A stretch of DNA of 54,159 nt, taken from positions 1-54,159 of the forward strand of contig NC_015471.1 in the NCBI RefSeq assembly GCF_000151105.2, given 5' to 3'. The translations under genes were made by a program, and so were the position numbers. The stretch is from Thermococcus barophilus MP (lineage in GTDB: Archaea; Methanobacteriota_B; Thermococci; Thermococcales; Thermococcaceae). Positions 16,135 to 25,617 of this stretch are shown piece by piece. Under the pieces are notes generated by a model, which did no database searches, had not been told where the DNA came from, and saw nothing but the letters and a program-made list of their open reading frames with translations. Every line of letters begins with the position of its first letter. Position 1 is the stretch's first letter.

Positions 16135-17061
16135 TCAAATAAACTCAAATCCAAAGCTAATCAAGTCCTTCACAATTGAATGCAAATGGATAGAATTACT
16201 ATTCACTTCTGGGACAAAATACCTGACTAAACCATCATTCAGTAGGTCATGTAGCTCTCTTAAGAAATGCACTTTAAGCTCTCTTACTTGTTCTTGCGGA
16301 TTACCTTTAGATAGCTCTTTACATTTCAGTCCACCAAAATATGAGTCTAATGTGCCTACGTGGGATGTAGGTCTCTTATTTTTCCCCAGACATTTTCCCC
16401 ATAGATGAATGCTCATTATATATCCCCTTATTGGGTATAGCTCTTTGAAAATCTGAGATATTCTCTTTTTTGAAAATCTGCCAATTTCCATGTTGTGAGC
16501 TGAAAATAGTTGTGGTATGTCTAAAGCAATTCTCAATTTTAGCTCACGTGTTTCTATTAGCTTTGTCAGCTTCTTTAAATCGTACGTAGTTGAGAGTATG
16601 AAATTGCCACCATGATATTGTGTTCCATACCTATTTTCGATGAATATCTGCACATCCGGATACTTGTTTAGGATTTCTCTTTCGAACTTTTCATAGAGGT
16701 CCACGAAATGACTTAAATTTTTACAGTAATCATTGAATGGTGGATGTATTTCAATTATTTTTGGCGGTCTTTTCTCACCTACAAGCCTGAAAATAAAAAC
16801 AATAAAGTCCCCCACCCAGTCTTCATCAAACCATAATTTGGGTACCCCTCTTTTATCTGCTCTCTTTATCCCTATTAACCCTTTGCAAGCAGGAGAGGTA
16901 AATTTTCGTGGATAATATGAGTATTCCGTGTGAAGTGAATAGTCAAAGTTGCAGGGTATTTTTGTTTTACTATCAAAATGAGCTGGGATTTCCTTGATCT
17001 TGGGTTTGATTCCATAGGGATATCTCTTGTTCCCATAGAGTATTGGTATAAGCTTAACCAT
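16135..17061 (-). CDS. Xylose isomerase-like TIM-barrel protein
   Basis: 308 residues. The pattern IIEIHPPFNDY, QIFIENRYG, RIALDIPQLFSAH, MSIHLWGK and HVGTLDSYFGG fits the AP endonuclease 2/xylose isomerase-like barrel, with Glu, Asp and His at metal-ligand positions. Substrate unknown. It has its own promoter (TATA ACTTATAAAAA near 17086-17096) and lies just downstream of mcrB. Its last 24 bp recur exactly at 28493-28516, see the relic there. Confidence 0.72.
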   Translation of the reverse strand: MVKLIPILYGNKRYPYGIKPKIKEIPAHFDSKTKIPCNFDYSLHTEYSYYPRKFTSPACKGLIGIKRADKRGVPKLWFDEDWVGDFIVFIFRLVGEKRPPKIIEIHPPFNDYCKNLSHFVDLYEKFEREILNKYPDVQIFIENRYGTQYHGGNFILSTTYDLKKLTKLIETRELKLRIALDIPQLFSAHNMEIGRFSKKRISQIFKELYPIRGYIMSIHLWGKCLGKNKRPTSHVGTLDSYFGGLKCKELSKGNPQEQVRELKVHFLRELHDLLNDGLVRYFVPEVNSNSIHLHSIVKDLISFGFEFI

Positions 17062-17185
17062 AATTTCACACCTATCTTGTGATTATTTTTTATAAGTATC
17101 TATCTGTTTTCTGTTTTTAAAGTTCAATAAGGAGGATTTTTTTAGTTTTTAGAATTTTGCCTTTGATAGTAAATAACAAAAAGAA

Positions 17186-20062
17186 TCAACTAAAGGATGC
17201 AAAGCCAATCTCATAGAGCTGTCTGAGCATTCTAAGAACTTTTTTGGCTGTGTGTTGGAGTGTATAGTTGCTAGTAGAATTTGCAAGTACTTTAACCACC
17301 ACATCACTCTTGTTCTGTATGTTCTCAGTCTCAAATACCTCTTTGAATAGTTCGTCAACATCTTTGTCGGCGTCTTTTTCATCAAGCATCCCTTTCTTTG
17401 CGAGCTTAAGAACAAGCAGTAATGGTTTCTCAAGCTTCTTTCTGTTGCCGTGGAATTTTGGAAGTATTTTCATAAGAAGTGCAAGGTCGAAAATTTCATT
17501 GTTAACTTTATTTTCATCATTATTATTTTCAAACTCTATTATTCTTGCTTTCCAGCTTTCTTTTGCGTTTTCGAAGAACAAAGCAATCTCATCAACTACT
17601 CTGTAACCAAAGTGCAAGTCGTATGGCTCGAGGGTCTTGTTGAGTTGCTGGAGTATTTGCCAGTATTTTCCATTGCCAGCGTTTTTGAGCTCTTTAAGGG
17701 CTTCTTCAATATCGCTTTTTGCTAGGCCATCTTTTCCTTTCTTGTAAACTGTTAAGAATTTCCCACTCCTTCTTAGATCATCAAGGACTCTCTTTCTTAA
17801 ATTTTCAAGTTCTTCCTGCGATAACTTGGCTTCCTCTGGAGGGTAACCTTCAAGATCCACATCATGGAACTCTATTGTAAACGCTCTATCGAGAACCTTA
17901 GGGCTGAACATGTAAGTTGTTTCGTCTATATTCACCGTACCTATTATGTATAGGTTTGGCGGGAGTTTGAGTTCTTTGGGAATGCCTTGCTCTTCTACAA
18001 CTTTATCAACATCGTGGAGCTTTATGCTCTCTCTCGTGAAACCGCTATCATCTCTGCCGCTCTCAAGGACGCTGAGGAAGTCGGCGAAGTAATATTCGAC
18101 GTGAGCAAGGTTCATCTCGTCGAGAATGATGAAGTAGGGCATGGCTTTTTCTCTGTTCTGTTCATAATCTTTGATTGCCCTTAGGATGAATTCTAAGAGA
18201 GGAGTTTTGTAATATTTGCCATCTAACGGGTTGTAGTAGCCAAGCAAAGGCTTTGAATCTCTCCAATCTGGGCGGACGGAGAGGAAGATGTGATTACTAA
18301 TCTTAGGCATGCAATCTTTTGGAGCTTTGACCTTGATGAACCCTCCACCACTCATGTCACTACTCCTAGCTGGTCGTTCTTTTTCAACATCCCAAAATTG
18401 TGATACACTTCTATCACACTCTATGACCTTTATAGCTTTTAAGAAAATGTCATGCTCTTTGATGTAGTCCTCTACAGTCTCATCATAAACCCTTTTAACC
18501 CATTTCATACCTTTTTTCCAGCTTTCTGGCAATTCTTTTTCTTCTTTTAAAATTCTATCAACTATAAAAAGCCCGTAGGGAACCTTTCGATAGTACTGGG
18601 TATCTTTTTCATCACTATCATACACCCACAGGATAAATGGAAGATCAATATCTTTTGCTTTTCCTGCAGGTCTCCAAGCATAAATCACGTATCCAATTTC
18701 TTCAATTGTTTTTTCAATTGCCTTGATTTCCTCTTCAGCTTTCGTATTTGGACCTGATGCAACCATTAATTGAGGGATTTTATCCCCTGCTAATCTATCT
18801 TCTAAAAGTTCAGCAAACTCCAAAGCAATTTTTGTCTTTCCTGTTCCACTTAAGCCTGAAAGAATTACAAAACCTTTTGTTTTTAGGGCAGTGTAAAATT
18901 GAGCAATGACATGATCTGGGAAGTGGTAACCTTTTGAGTGGAAATATTGCTTCAAATTTTTAATATTCTTCGAATCTGAATCATCTTTGCCCATAAATTC
19001 ACCCTCAAAATACTCCTCCAACACCCATTCTATCTTTTTAATGATGTCTTCTGCTTCTTGTCTTTTTTCATCTGGAAGTTCTGGGTTATTTAAAAGCTCT
19101 TCATGTTGTTGTTTTGCTTTTAAAAGGAGGTTATATACACTTTCTGGCTTAATAATCTCATTTTCTCCAATATATACTATCTTGTTTTGACCAAATTTTT
19201 TGAGTCCTATCTCTTCGGGAGAAAATTTAACATATGCCTCTGGAAGGAACACTGTTGATAATGTTTTTTTGCCCCTGAGTTTGCTTACAACTTCATTAAC
19301 TTCTCCAGATAGCACTTTGGCAATATATTCAGCATGCTTTTCCGAAATATCGCCCTTTTTTATTGCCTCATTTAAGTATTCTTTAGCTTCATCTGGAAGA
19401 ATCTCGGTTAGTGCTTTACCGGTTCTAAAACCCTCCCTTGAGTATTCTCCTTTTCCATAGAACCCCACAAGATAAAATTTCCCATCATCTATGTTTCTTG
19501 AAATGAAAATTACTAAACCCTCACTAAACTTGCCAAGTTTTCCCCTACTCTCAACGTGGCCATAATAATATTCTGGACTGAAGTTTTCATAGAAATTCCA
19601 CCATTCATGAGCTAACCCAGTCTGTTTAACGTACTCAAAGCCATATTTATCCCTTTTCTTAAATCCTTCCTCATCAAATCCTTTCCATCTGTTATGCGCC
19701 CAAGCAATATTTGCAACTATCCCAATTGTTTTCGTTTCTATTTGTTTCTCAGAGTTTGAGTCTCCAAAGAATTCATGAATCCTTTTTTTATCCCTGTTAT
19801 CAACAGCATATTTCAACAACCTTTGCATTAGGGGCTGAGGATTGTTGTTAATTATCCATTCTTTCAAGAGCTCATCAAACCCTGCTACATTCAACCCAAG
19901 TTGCCGTGTATACTTATCGGATACAGTGTTTATTTCTACTCCATGTCTTTTTGCAACTCTTTCTGTTGCCTCTTTTCTAAGCTTTTCTAAGTCTTGCTCG
20001 GGAGAATACATATCCTTAATTTCCTTAAGAACATCTAATATTTCGTCAATCCTCCGGGACAC
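17186..20062 (-). CDS. mcrB: McrB-like AAA+ GTPase with N-terminal reader domain
   Basis: 958 residues. AAA+ motor: Walker A LSGLSGTGKTK near 405, Walker B FIILDEMNLAHVEYYF near 660, and GTVNIDETTYMFSPKVLDRAF near 720, the McrB-type signature. In McrBC the protein recognises modified DNA and drives the McrC nuclease. The N-terminal region (about 110-220: NIAWAHNRWKGFDEEGF, HEWWNFYENF, FYLVGFYGKGEY) is aromatic-rich and resembles PUA-like EVE/YTH readers of modified bases; Thermococcus McrB is known to carry a YTH-type reader. GTG start with GGTGATG upstream, 14 bp after mcrC. Last gene of the operon. Confidence 0.9.
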   Translation of the reverse strand: MSRRIDEILDVLKEIKDMYSPEQDLEKLRKEATERVAKRHGVEINTVSDKYTRQLGLNVAGFDELLKEWIINNNPQPLMQRLLKYAVDNRDKKRIHEFFGDSNSEKQIETKTIGIVANIAWAHNRWKGFDEEGFKKRDKYGFEYVKQTGLAHEWWNFYENFSPEYYYGHVESRGKLGKFSEGLVIFISRNIDDGKFYLVGFYGKGEYSREGFRTGKALTEILPDEAKEYLNEAIKKGDISEKHAEYIAKVLSGEVNEVVSKLRGKKTLSTVFLPEAYVKFSPEEIGLKKFGQNKIVYIGENEIIKPESVYNLLLKAKQQHEELLNNPELPDEKRQEAEDIIKKIEWVLEEYFEGEFMGKDDSDSKNIKNLKQYFHSKGYHFPDHVIAQFYTALKTKGFVILSGLSGTGKTKIALEFAELLEDRLAGDKIPQLMVASGPNTKAEEEIKAIEKTIEEIGYVIYAWRPAGKAKDIDLPFILWVYDSDEKDTQYYRKVPYGLFIVDRILKEEKELPESWKKGMKWVKRVYDETVEDYIKEHDIFLKAIKVIECDRSVSQFWDVEKERPARSSDMSGGGFIKVKAPKDCMPKISNHIFLSVRPDWRDSKPLLGYYNPLDGKYYKTPLLEFILRAIKDYEQNREKAMPYFIILDEMNLAHVEYYFADFLSVLESGRDDSGFTRESIKLHDVDKVVEEQGIPKELKLPPNLYIIGTVNIDETTYMFSPKVLDRAFTIEFHDVDLEGYPPEEAKLSQEELENLRKRVLDDLRRSGKFLTVYKKGKDGLAKSDIEEALKELKNAGNGKYWQILQQLNKTLEPYDLHFGYRVVDEIALFFENAKESWKARIIEFENNNDENKVNNEIFDLALLMKILPKFHGNRKKLEKPLLLVLKLAKKGMLDEKDADKDVDELFKEVFETENIQNKSDVVVKVLANSTSNYTLQHTAKKVLRMLRQLYEIGFASFS

Positions 20063-20076
20063 TTCTCATCACCTTT

Positions 20077-21741
20077 TTAGGGTTTACAACTTAAATACCC
20101 AATTCCCTCAAGTTTAACATTATCTCTGTCCAATAATGCCCTTAAATCGAATTTTCCTTTGCATTCTTTTAGGTCTCCAATACATTTCTTGCTTATTTTG
20201 TCAAAAAACAAACTCCTATCCCCCGGATAAAGCACCACAGCAAATTTAGCATTTAGAGCATCCCTATAAGTGTGCATCTTATAAATATCCTCAAGCTTTG
20301 CCCATGTCTGAAAATTGGGCGCTCTTTCCATTTCTCTGTCCTCTTCTGCAAACTCGTTAACGTCAACAACATCGAGCTTAAACTTAGCGTCGAAAACCCC
20401 AATGATATTTCTTCCTTTTAAAAGCAAAAAGTCTGGCCTTAATGAGACAGAATAACCACGCTTTTTCAGATTATAATAAAGCCTCCAACCGTTATCAAAC
20501 TCTGCATAAACATGTCCTCTCTCAGATAGCTCCCCGGTTGGTTCAACAATTATTCTCAAGTTTTCTTGTCCAAGTATCTTCCCAAGTTCCTCCACAAGCT
20601 TGAAGAAGCACCAGTACTCGTAAAGCTTGGCAATGTCTTTGTTATCTATGGCTTTTTGCATTTCATCGAAAAACGGTGAGTAACTCCTGAACTCTCGCCA
20701 GAGCTGGAGTAAATCCCTGTATCCTTCACGTTTAAGAAGCACTTGAGAAGTGTATGGAAAGATGACCATCTCACCAACATCATCGAAAATATCACTTGTG
20801 GCATAGTATTCCAGTTCACCAAGAATAGAGGTTAGTTTGGAAGTTGCATTCTCCTTTTGCTCTTTTGTTAGATATGACGAAGTTAGAATTGCAGCAATAG
20901 CTTTCTCACCCCATGTTATCAACTCGTTGAGGAAGTGCTTGGCAAATCTATTCTCATGAGTGTCAAAGCTTTCATACTTAATTCTTTGAGCAACCTTAGT
21001 GGGAACATGATTGTTCAAGTATTCTGCAACTGCAATAGAAGAGGGCTCCGCTTTTATCAAGTATTCAGGATGGGTAATGATTGACATCACAGTGTCTTCA
21101 TCAACTTCACTTACTTCCCAGAAGTTTAGCCATTCTTCCCTCTCAACAAGTTTTCTGTGAGGACGTCTTATGATTTCTTCATAGGCTGAGATTATCCTCT
21201 CCCTGTTATTCACAAGAAAGTGATATACAAAGAGTTCGCTCATAGGCTCTTCGGATTCTTCAACTCCAAAGGCTGTGGGAGCACTAACCGAGAATGGAAG
21301 AGAAATTGATTTTTCGCTTATGTATTTGAGTAACGCATTGTAGAGTTCCTCATGCTTCTGTATAAGCTCTTCTGTATTCTCTGGACTGACGTTGTAAATT
21401 TTCCCCACTTTCTCTGAGAGCACTTCAAAATTCTTGAATTCAAGGGAGATTGGTTTAGTACCCTCCAGAATCTCGATGTGAGTCTTTCCAATGTAGTTTT
21501 TGAACTGAAATGTTGCTATGTAGGTATTTTCGTTGATTTTCTCTGCCTCAATCTTTTCATCTCCAATTCTTACGCTGAATTCTTTTTCTCCTATAATCAT
21601 ATATTCTTGCCATTCAAAGAGATATAATGTCTCTGCATCTTTTATTATACTCTCCTTTTTCTTCTTGGCTTTTAGTTGATATTTTCCACCCTTATCTAAT
21701 GATATTTCTGGAAGGAAATTTTTATTCCTGCTCTTTTCCAT
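20077..21741 (-). CDS. mcrC: McrC-like nuclease subunit (DUF2357 plus PD-(D/E)xK)
   Basis: 554 residues. The N-terminal part with beta strands and a helical segment (about 120-330) is like DUF2357. The C-terminal nuclease core has RPDFLLLKGRN followed by IGVFDAKFKLD (D...DxK) near 455-475, then a helix with QTWAKLEDIYKMHTYRDAL. It is expected to be the cleavage subunit partnered with McrB downstream. The nearest strong site (GGGAGGG) lies about 15 bases before the ATG, a longer spacing than in the neighbours. Confidence 0.88.
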   Translation of the reverse strand: MEKSRNKNFLPEISLDKGGKYQLKAKKKKESIIKDAETLYLFEWQEYMIIGEKEFSVRIGDEKIEAEKINENTYIATFQFKNYIGKTHIEILEGTKPISLEFKNFEVLSEKVGKIYNVSPENTEELIQKHEELYNALLKYISEKSISLPFSVSAPTAFGVEESEEPMSELFVYHFLVNNRERIISAYEEIIRRPHRKLVEREEWLNFWEVSEVDEDTVMSIITHPEYLIKAEPSSIAVAEYLNNHVPTKVAQRIKYESFDTHENRFAKHFLNELITWGEKAIAAILTSSYLTKEQKENATSKLTSILGELEYYATSDIFDDVGEMVIFPYTSQVLLKREGYRDLLQLWREFRSYSPFFDEMQKAIDNKDIAKLYEYWCFFKLVEELGKILGQENLRIIVEPTGELSERGHVYAEFDNGWRLYYNLKKRGYSVSLRPDFLLLKGRNIIGVFDAKFKLDVVDVNEFAEEDREMERAPNFQTWAKLEDIYKMHTYRDALNAKFAVVLYPGDRSLFFDKISKKCIGDLKECKGKFDLRALLDRDNVKLEGIGYLSCKP

Positions 21742-21779
21742 ATCTATATATTGTCCCTCCCATAATTTACCTCTGTCAT

Positions 21780-23207
21780 TTAAAATAACACAAATCTGAA
21801 CTTATCTTTTTCGGTTATGAAATGATTTGTTAGAACTTTCTCCAAGTTATCAGACCAGGCGTTCCATAAATCTCCAGTGAAGTTAGCCGGTATCGGTAAG
21901 TTGAAGATTTTTGGCTCAGACATGTCTATGTTGTAGAGGGCATACCAGAGTCTTTGTTTTTTAACTTTCCCAAGTAGTATGTGCGGCTTTTCGTTAATCC
22001 AAACAATGCCCTTGATCCTCCATCTCCAGTTTCTTCTCTTCATAAACCAGGAGAACGTAAGTTCTTCATAGCTCCCAACTAAGTAGTAGCACTCCTTACT
22101 CACATAGTTGACTTTAATACGAGATTCTAAATTGTGAGTCACACTTATTTCCCAAGTTAGATGTTGTACATTCCCACACTTCCCTCTGATGTATTCCCCC
22201 AACTTCTTCAGATCCTCCTCAACTTCTCTTGGGTAGAAGCTCTGTAGCTTTAGAGCATTTTCATTTCCAACTATTTTTGCAATGTCTTGCAAGAGCGTTA
22301 TACACTCCACTAAATCAATTGACAGCATGCACTCTTCTCCGTTTAGTATTGAGAGCAAGGCATCGGTTAGCGGCCACTCATCACGGTCAATCTGCTCAAG
22401 CAGTTTCTTAGCCTCCTCGGCAGTTAAATTTCCGCTAATTAAGTCAAGCGCAACCTTCAAAGCATAAATGTCCGTATTAGCATCACCAGTCATCTCAATT
22501 ATTCTGTTAATGTCGTCATCATAAAGAGAAGCATCGCCGAAGTCGTGTTGTGTTGAATAATGAATACAGATTGCGTTCACCATGAAGTCAATTGCTTTCC
22601 TATTCATGCCCAATTCAGCATAAGTGAGTGCCAGGTTATATAGAGTAAGTGCCGTCTCACGTGGGGTCATTGCATATCTCAACGCCTTCTTAAGCACCAT
22701 TAGAGCTTTCTCAGGGCGGTTAGTTTCATAATAATAGGTGCCTAATATGTTCAGTATTATTGAATAATCTTTTGGAATAACGCCGAGCTTCATGACCTTT
22801 TCTCCAAGCTCAACGGCCAGCTTTAAGTATTTTTCAGCCTTCTCAGGATTATTTTGCTGTGAAAGGTAAATCAAAGATACCGAGGTAGCGATATTAGAAG
22901 CCTTGATGTAATATTTTGTGACTAATTTTTTGTAAGTAGGGCTTTTAGAAGAGGTACCAAAATACTCATCCAAAAACGCCTCAACTTCATTTTTGCTACC
23001 CTTTTTAGATCTTTTCTCGTAGTATTCAGCAATGCTGACGAGTAGCTTTATGTAGCCATCAGCGTAAAGAAGCTTCTCTCTTTCCCAAGCTTCCTCATAC
23101 GCTTTCTCAAGATCTTCCAGAGATTTTTCCGAAAATCCTTCTGCAAAGAATTCTTCAACTGTAATGCCCTCTGGCTTTACAAACTTCTTAACCAACTCAC
23201 CCATCAT
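21780..23207 (-). CDS. TPR-repeat protein in the McrBC operon
   Basis: About 475 residues. Helical TPR-like repeats around 120-230, for example NPEKAEKYLKLAVELGEKV, RPEKALMVLKKALRYAM and ALTLYNLALTYAELGMNRKA. The C-terminal third is beta-rich with many Trp/Tyr residues. The start lies at the double ATG 23207/23204 after AGGAGG, overlapping the small membrane gene upstream. It probably acts as a scaffold or sensor for the operon products; no enzymatic motif seen. Confidence 0.8.
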   Translation of the reverse strand: MMGELVKKFVKPEGITVEEFFAEGFSEKSLEDLEKAYEEAWEREKLLYADGYIKLLVSIAEYYEKRSKKGSKNEVEAFLDEYFGTSSKSPTYKKLVTKYYIKASNIATSVSLIYLSQQNNPEKAEKYLKLAVELGEKVMKLGVIPKDYSIILNILGTYYYETNRPEKALMVLKKALRYAMTPRETALTLYNLALTYAELGMNRKAIDFMVNAICIHYSTQHDFGDASLYDDDINRIIEMTGDANTDIYALKVALDLISGNLTAEEAKKLLEQIDRDEWPLTDALLSILNGEECMLSIDLVECITLLQDIAKIVGNENALKLQSFYPREVEEDLKKLGEYIRGKCGNVQHLTWEISVTHNLESRIKVNYVSKECYYLVGSYEELTFSWFMKRRNWRWRIKGIVWINEKPHILLGKVKKQRLWYALYNIDMSEPKIFNLPIPANFTGDLWNAWSDNLEKVLTNHFITEKDKFRFVLF

Positions 23208-23355
23208 CCTTCCTCCTCTTCTCCACCTCTTCGCAAACATCAGCAAGGAGCTCCACCAATGCTTTCCAAAAGGATCTTCCAAGTGCCAAAAGGAAAAGCA
23301 AGAGCACGACCCAAAGCAAAAAGCCAGCTATTATTTTGATTGGCTCCATGATCAT
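23197..23355 (-). CDS. 52-residue single-pass membrane protein
   Basis: Reads MIMEPIKIIAGFLLWVVLL, then a hydrophobic run to LALGR, and a charged amphipathic tail (EEVEKRRKDDG). One membrane helix at about residues 8-30. The ATG overlaps the stop of the ADP-ribosylglycohydrolase gene as ATGA, and its end overlaps the TPR gene start, so it is embedded in the operon on the same strand. That packing is the main argument that it is real. Confidence 0.65.
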   Translation of the reverse strand: MIMEPIKIIAGFLLWVVLLLFLLALGRSFWKALVELLADVCEEVEKRRKDDG

Positions 23356-24293
23356 TTCTGCCGCCCAAGAAGGCTGTCAATGAAGGTGTTGATTATTTCT
23401 CCAGCGTATTCCTTCGCCTCGATCTTCTCGAGCCACTCTTGCGGAATGGCGCCAATTCCATAATACGTTCCAGCCAAGCCGCCAGTAACGGCTCCCGTAG
23501 TGTCAGCATCCTCCCCGAGAGAGATTACCTCCTTTATCGCATTGACAAAGCTCTCGTTCCTCAGGAAAGCCCAGAAGCTTGCCTCAAGAGTATGCACGAC
23601 ATAACCACTGCCCCTAATCTCGCTCCTCTCAACCTTGTGAATCCTCCCGCTCAAGACCCTCTCGTAATGGGCGAGCTCCTTGGCAAATGATTCTCTTAAG
23701 TAGAACTTTTCCGCTGTCTCTATTGCTTTATGATACGCTTTAAGCTTGTCCATTCCGTCAAGAATGTTCCACACGATCAAGGAGTAAATGCCGCAGCCAA
23801 TGAGCGCTCTGGGATGAGCGTGAGTAATCATGGAAACCTCGTGAATAAGCTTAAGCCTTTCCTCCAAAGAGTTGAGCTTGAAGTAAGCATAATACGCCGC
23901 TGGCGGGATTCTCATCAGCGAGCCGTTGCCGTTATCCCACTCTCCTCTACCGCCAGCCTCAAGGGGCGGAACTCCATTAGCAATGCGCTCTATTGCTCTT
24001 GAAGTTGTGTTGCCCTGGTCAAATGTATAACCCCTCGGCGTGAATTCGCCGTCATAATACCAGCGGAGGAAGTTCTCTGCAATCCTCTCAATGCTGTAGC
24101 CTTCCCTCAGTGCGTGGGCGGTTGCCAAAGTCAAAGAGGAGTCATCACTCCACAAGCCGTCAAGCATTGGGATTTCCTTGGGTTTTGGATAATTCAATTC
24201 CATCGCAAGCCTGCTGGTGAACTGGAAGGTTAAGCCAAAGGCATCTCCAACGAGGACTCCCCAGAGACCGCCTTCAAGCCTTGAGCGGAGCAC
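23352..24293 (-). CDS. ADP-ribosylglycohydrolase (DraG-like)
   Basis: About 313 residues. All family motifs are present: GVLVGDAFG near the start, GLWSDDSSLTLA near 50, NGNGSLMRIPP near 120, THAHPRALIGCG near 155, and the C-terminal GEDADTTGAVTGGLAG, giving the binuclear magnesium site. The enzyme removes ADP-ribose from proteins or nucleic acid. GTG at 24293 was chosen because GGTGG lies five bases upstream; the GTG at 24302 overlaps it. In this operon it may reverse an ADP-ribosylation signal. Confidence 0.9.
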   Translation of the reverse strand: MLRSRLEGGLWGVLVGDAFGLTFQFTSRLAMELNYPKPKEIPMLDGLWSDDSSLTLATAHALREGYSIERIAENFLRWYYDGEFTPRGYTFDQGNTTSRAIERIANGVPPLEAGGRGEWDNGNGSLMRIPPAAYYAYFKLNSLEERLKLIHEVSMITHAHPRALIGCGIYSLIVWNILDGMDKLKAYHKAIETAEKFYLRESFAKELAHYERVLSGRIHKVERSEIRGSGYVVHTLEASFWAFLRNESFVNAIKEVISLGEDADTTGAVTGGLAGTYYGIGAIPQEWLEKIEAKEYAGEIINTFIDSLLGRQK

Positions 24294-24295
24294 AT

Positions 24296-24637
24296 TCACC
24301 ACCCTTTAAACTCGACATCATCAAAATCCCCGCTCTCTACTCTCTCCCCACTCGGCTCATGTACCCACTTCCAGAGAATCGCCCTGCCAAACTTTGTATC
24401 CACTTCAACTGGCTTGTAGCCGGCGTTTACCTCCATACGACTAATTCTCTCGAATGTTTCTTCATCAACCTCGTAGATTTCAACCTTCAGTCTCCCTTCA
24501 CCCTTAACGGCGTAAGGAAGGACGTCAACGTAAAGGTCGTAACCTTCAATCCAGTCCTCGCCAAGGAATTTACTCTCCCTTAAATAGTCGTGCAACGGTT
24601 TGCCTTTCCTCAAGGTGCCGTAAACTGCTATCTTCAT
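24296..24637 (-). CDS. Gamma-glutamylcyclotransferase-like protein
   Basis: 113 residues. MKIAVYGTLRKGKPLHDYL is the signature YGTLRxG of the GGCT/AIG2 fold. The expected catalytic Glu is probably in MEVNAGYKPVEV (near 71-82). The family cleaves gamma-glutamyl amines by cyclisation. The start at 24637 has GAGGAG five bases upstream, formed by the end of the amidotransferase gene; a GTG six bases earlier overlaps that stop. Confidence 0.85.
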   Translation of the reverse strand: MKIAVYGTLRKGKPLHDYLRESKFLGEDWIEGYDLYVDVLPYAVKGEGRLKVEIYEVDEETFERISRMEVNAGYKPVEVDTKFGRAILWKWVHEPSGERVESGDFDDVEFKGW

Positions 24638-24639
24638 AA

Positions 24640-25608
24640 TCACTCCTCTACAATCAGTTTGACTATTGCCTCCCTGTAATCGTTTATTACAGCCCCACTC
24701 TCGGTGATTTTCAGGAGTTTTAAGTCCACAAGCCGCTTGACTGTCTCGTTGAGCTCAACGTTCTCTCTATTCAAAACCGCTCTGAGGACTTCTATGGCTT
24801 CGCTGTCGAGCATTGGCTCGATTCTGTTTCCTACCTTGAGCAATAAGGCACCATCCCTGAAGATGTAGAGCTTCTTTTTTTCTATCTTTTCCCAGTTTTC
24901 GTCTGTGAGCCTTTTTGTTGCCACAAGGTAAGCATACTCATCCTCGGCTTTTACGTCTCCAATTGAAACTTCAAAATCTTCGTCAAGGAGCCTTGCGCGA
25001 CCCTTATGTGGTGGATGACGCTTCAGCAGCCACATGCCTTTACCGGGATAATAACTGTAGGCAAAGAGGTACCTCCCATTGCTTATCAGAACATTCAGCG
25101 TGCCGTAATCACTGAGCTCGCTCAAAAGCTGGTAGAGTTTGGTAAAGAGTTCTCTTATTGTTCTTATCCCCTCCAGGTTTTCCATTATGTAGCAGAATGC
25201 TGCCTCTGAGTCTGTTGTTCCTAAAGGCTTGAAGCGCCTGGGCAGTTCTTCAACACCATCAAGCACTCCATTGTGGGCGAAAATCCACTCATCGTACTGA
25301 CCGATGCTTTTAATCCTCCTAATGAAAGGGTGAGTGTTCAGGTAGTTGATTTCACTAGTAGCAAATCTTACGTGGCTTATGATGACTTGGCTCTTTATGT
25401 TAAGCTTTGGGAGTGTGAGGGCAATTCTGCTTTTGTAAGCTGGAATCGGTTGCTTTACCAGTGAAGCGGCCCTTTTTCCGTGGAGGGCTGTTAAATACCA
25501 GCCAACGCCCCAGCCGTGAGGATTAAGCTTGCCTTTCCTCACGAAGCCCCGCCACGTAAAGTTGACATCTACTTCTTTGTTTGCGTTAACTCCAAAGAGT
25601 TCACACAT
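24640..25608 (-). CDS. Class II glutamine amidotransferase
   Basis: 322 residues. MCELFGVNAN places the nucleophile Cys at residue 2. HGWGVGWYL, SHVRFAT, FAHNGVL and GTTDSEA are the glutamine-pocket and oxyanion motifs of Ntn-type GATases (YafJ-like). No synthase domain is attached, so it would be a stand-alone glutaminase or amide transferase. Next to a gamma-glutamylcyclotransferase-like gene, it suggests chemistry on a gamma-glutamyl or amide substrate. The C-terminal 80 residues include a winged-helix-like segment. Confidence 0.88.
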   Translation of the reverse strand: MCELFGVNANKEVDVNFTWRGFVRKGKLNPHGWGVGWYLTALHGKRAASLVKQPIPAYKSRIALTLPKLNIKSQVIISHVRFATSEINYLNTHPFIRRIKSIGQYDEWIFAHNGVLDGVEELPRRFKPLGTTDSEAAFCYIMENLEGIRTIRELFTKLYQLLSELSDYGTLNVLISNGRYLFAYSYYPGKGMWLLKRHPPHKGRARLLDEDFEVSIGDVKAEDEYAYLVATKRLTDENWEKIEKKKLYIFRDGALLLKVGNRIEPMLDSEAIEVLRAVLNRENVELNETVKRLVDLKLLKITESGAVINDYREAIVKLIVEE

Positions 25609-25617
25609 ATCTATCCC

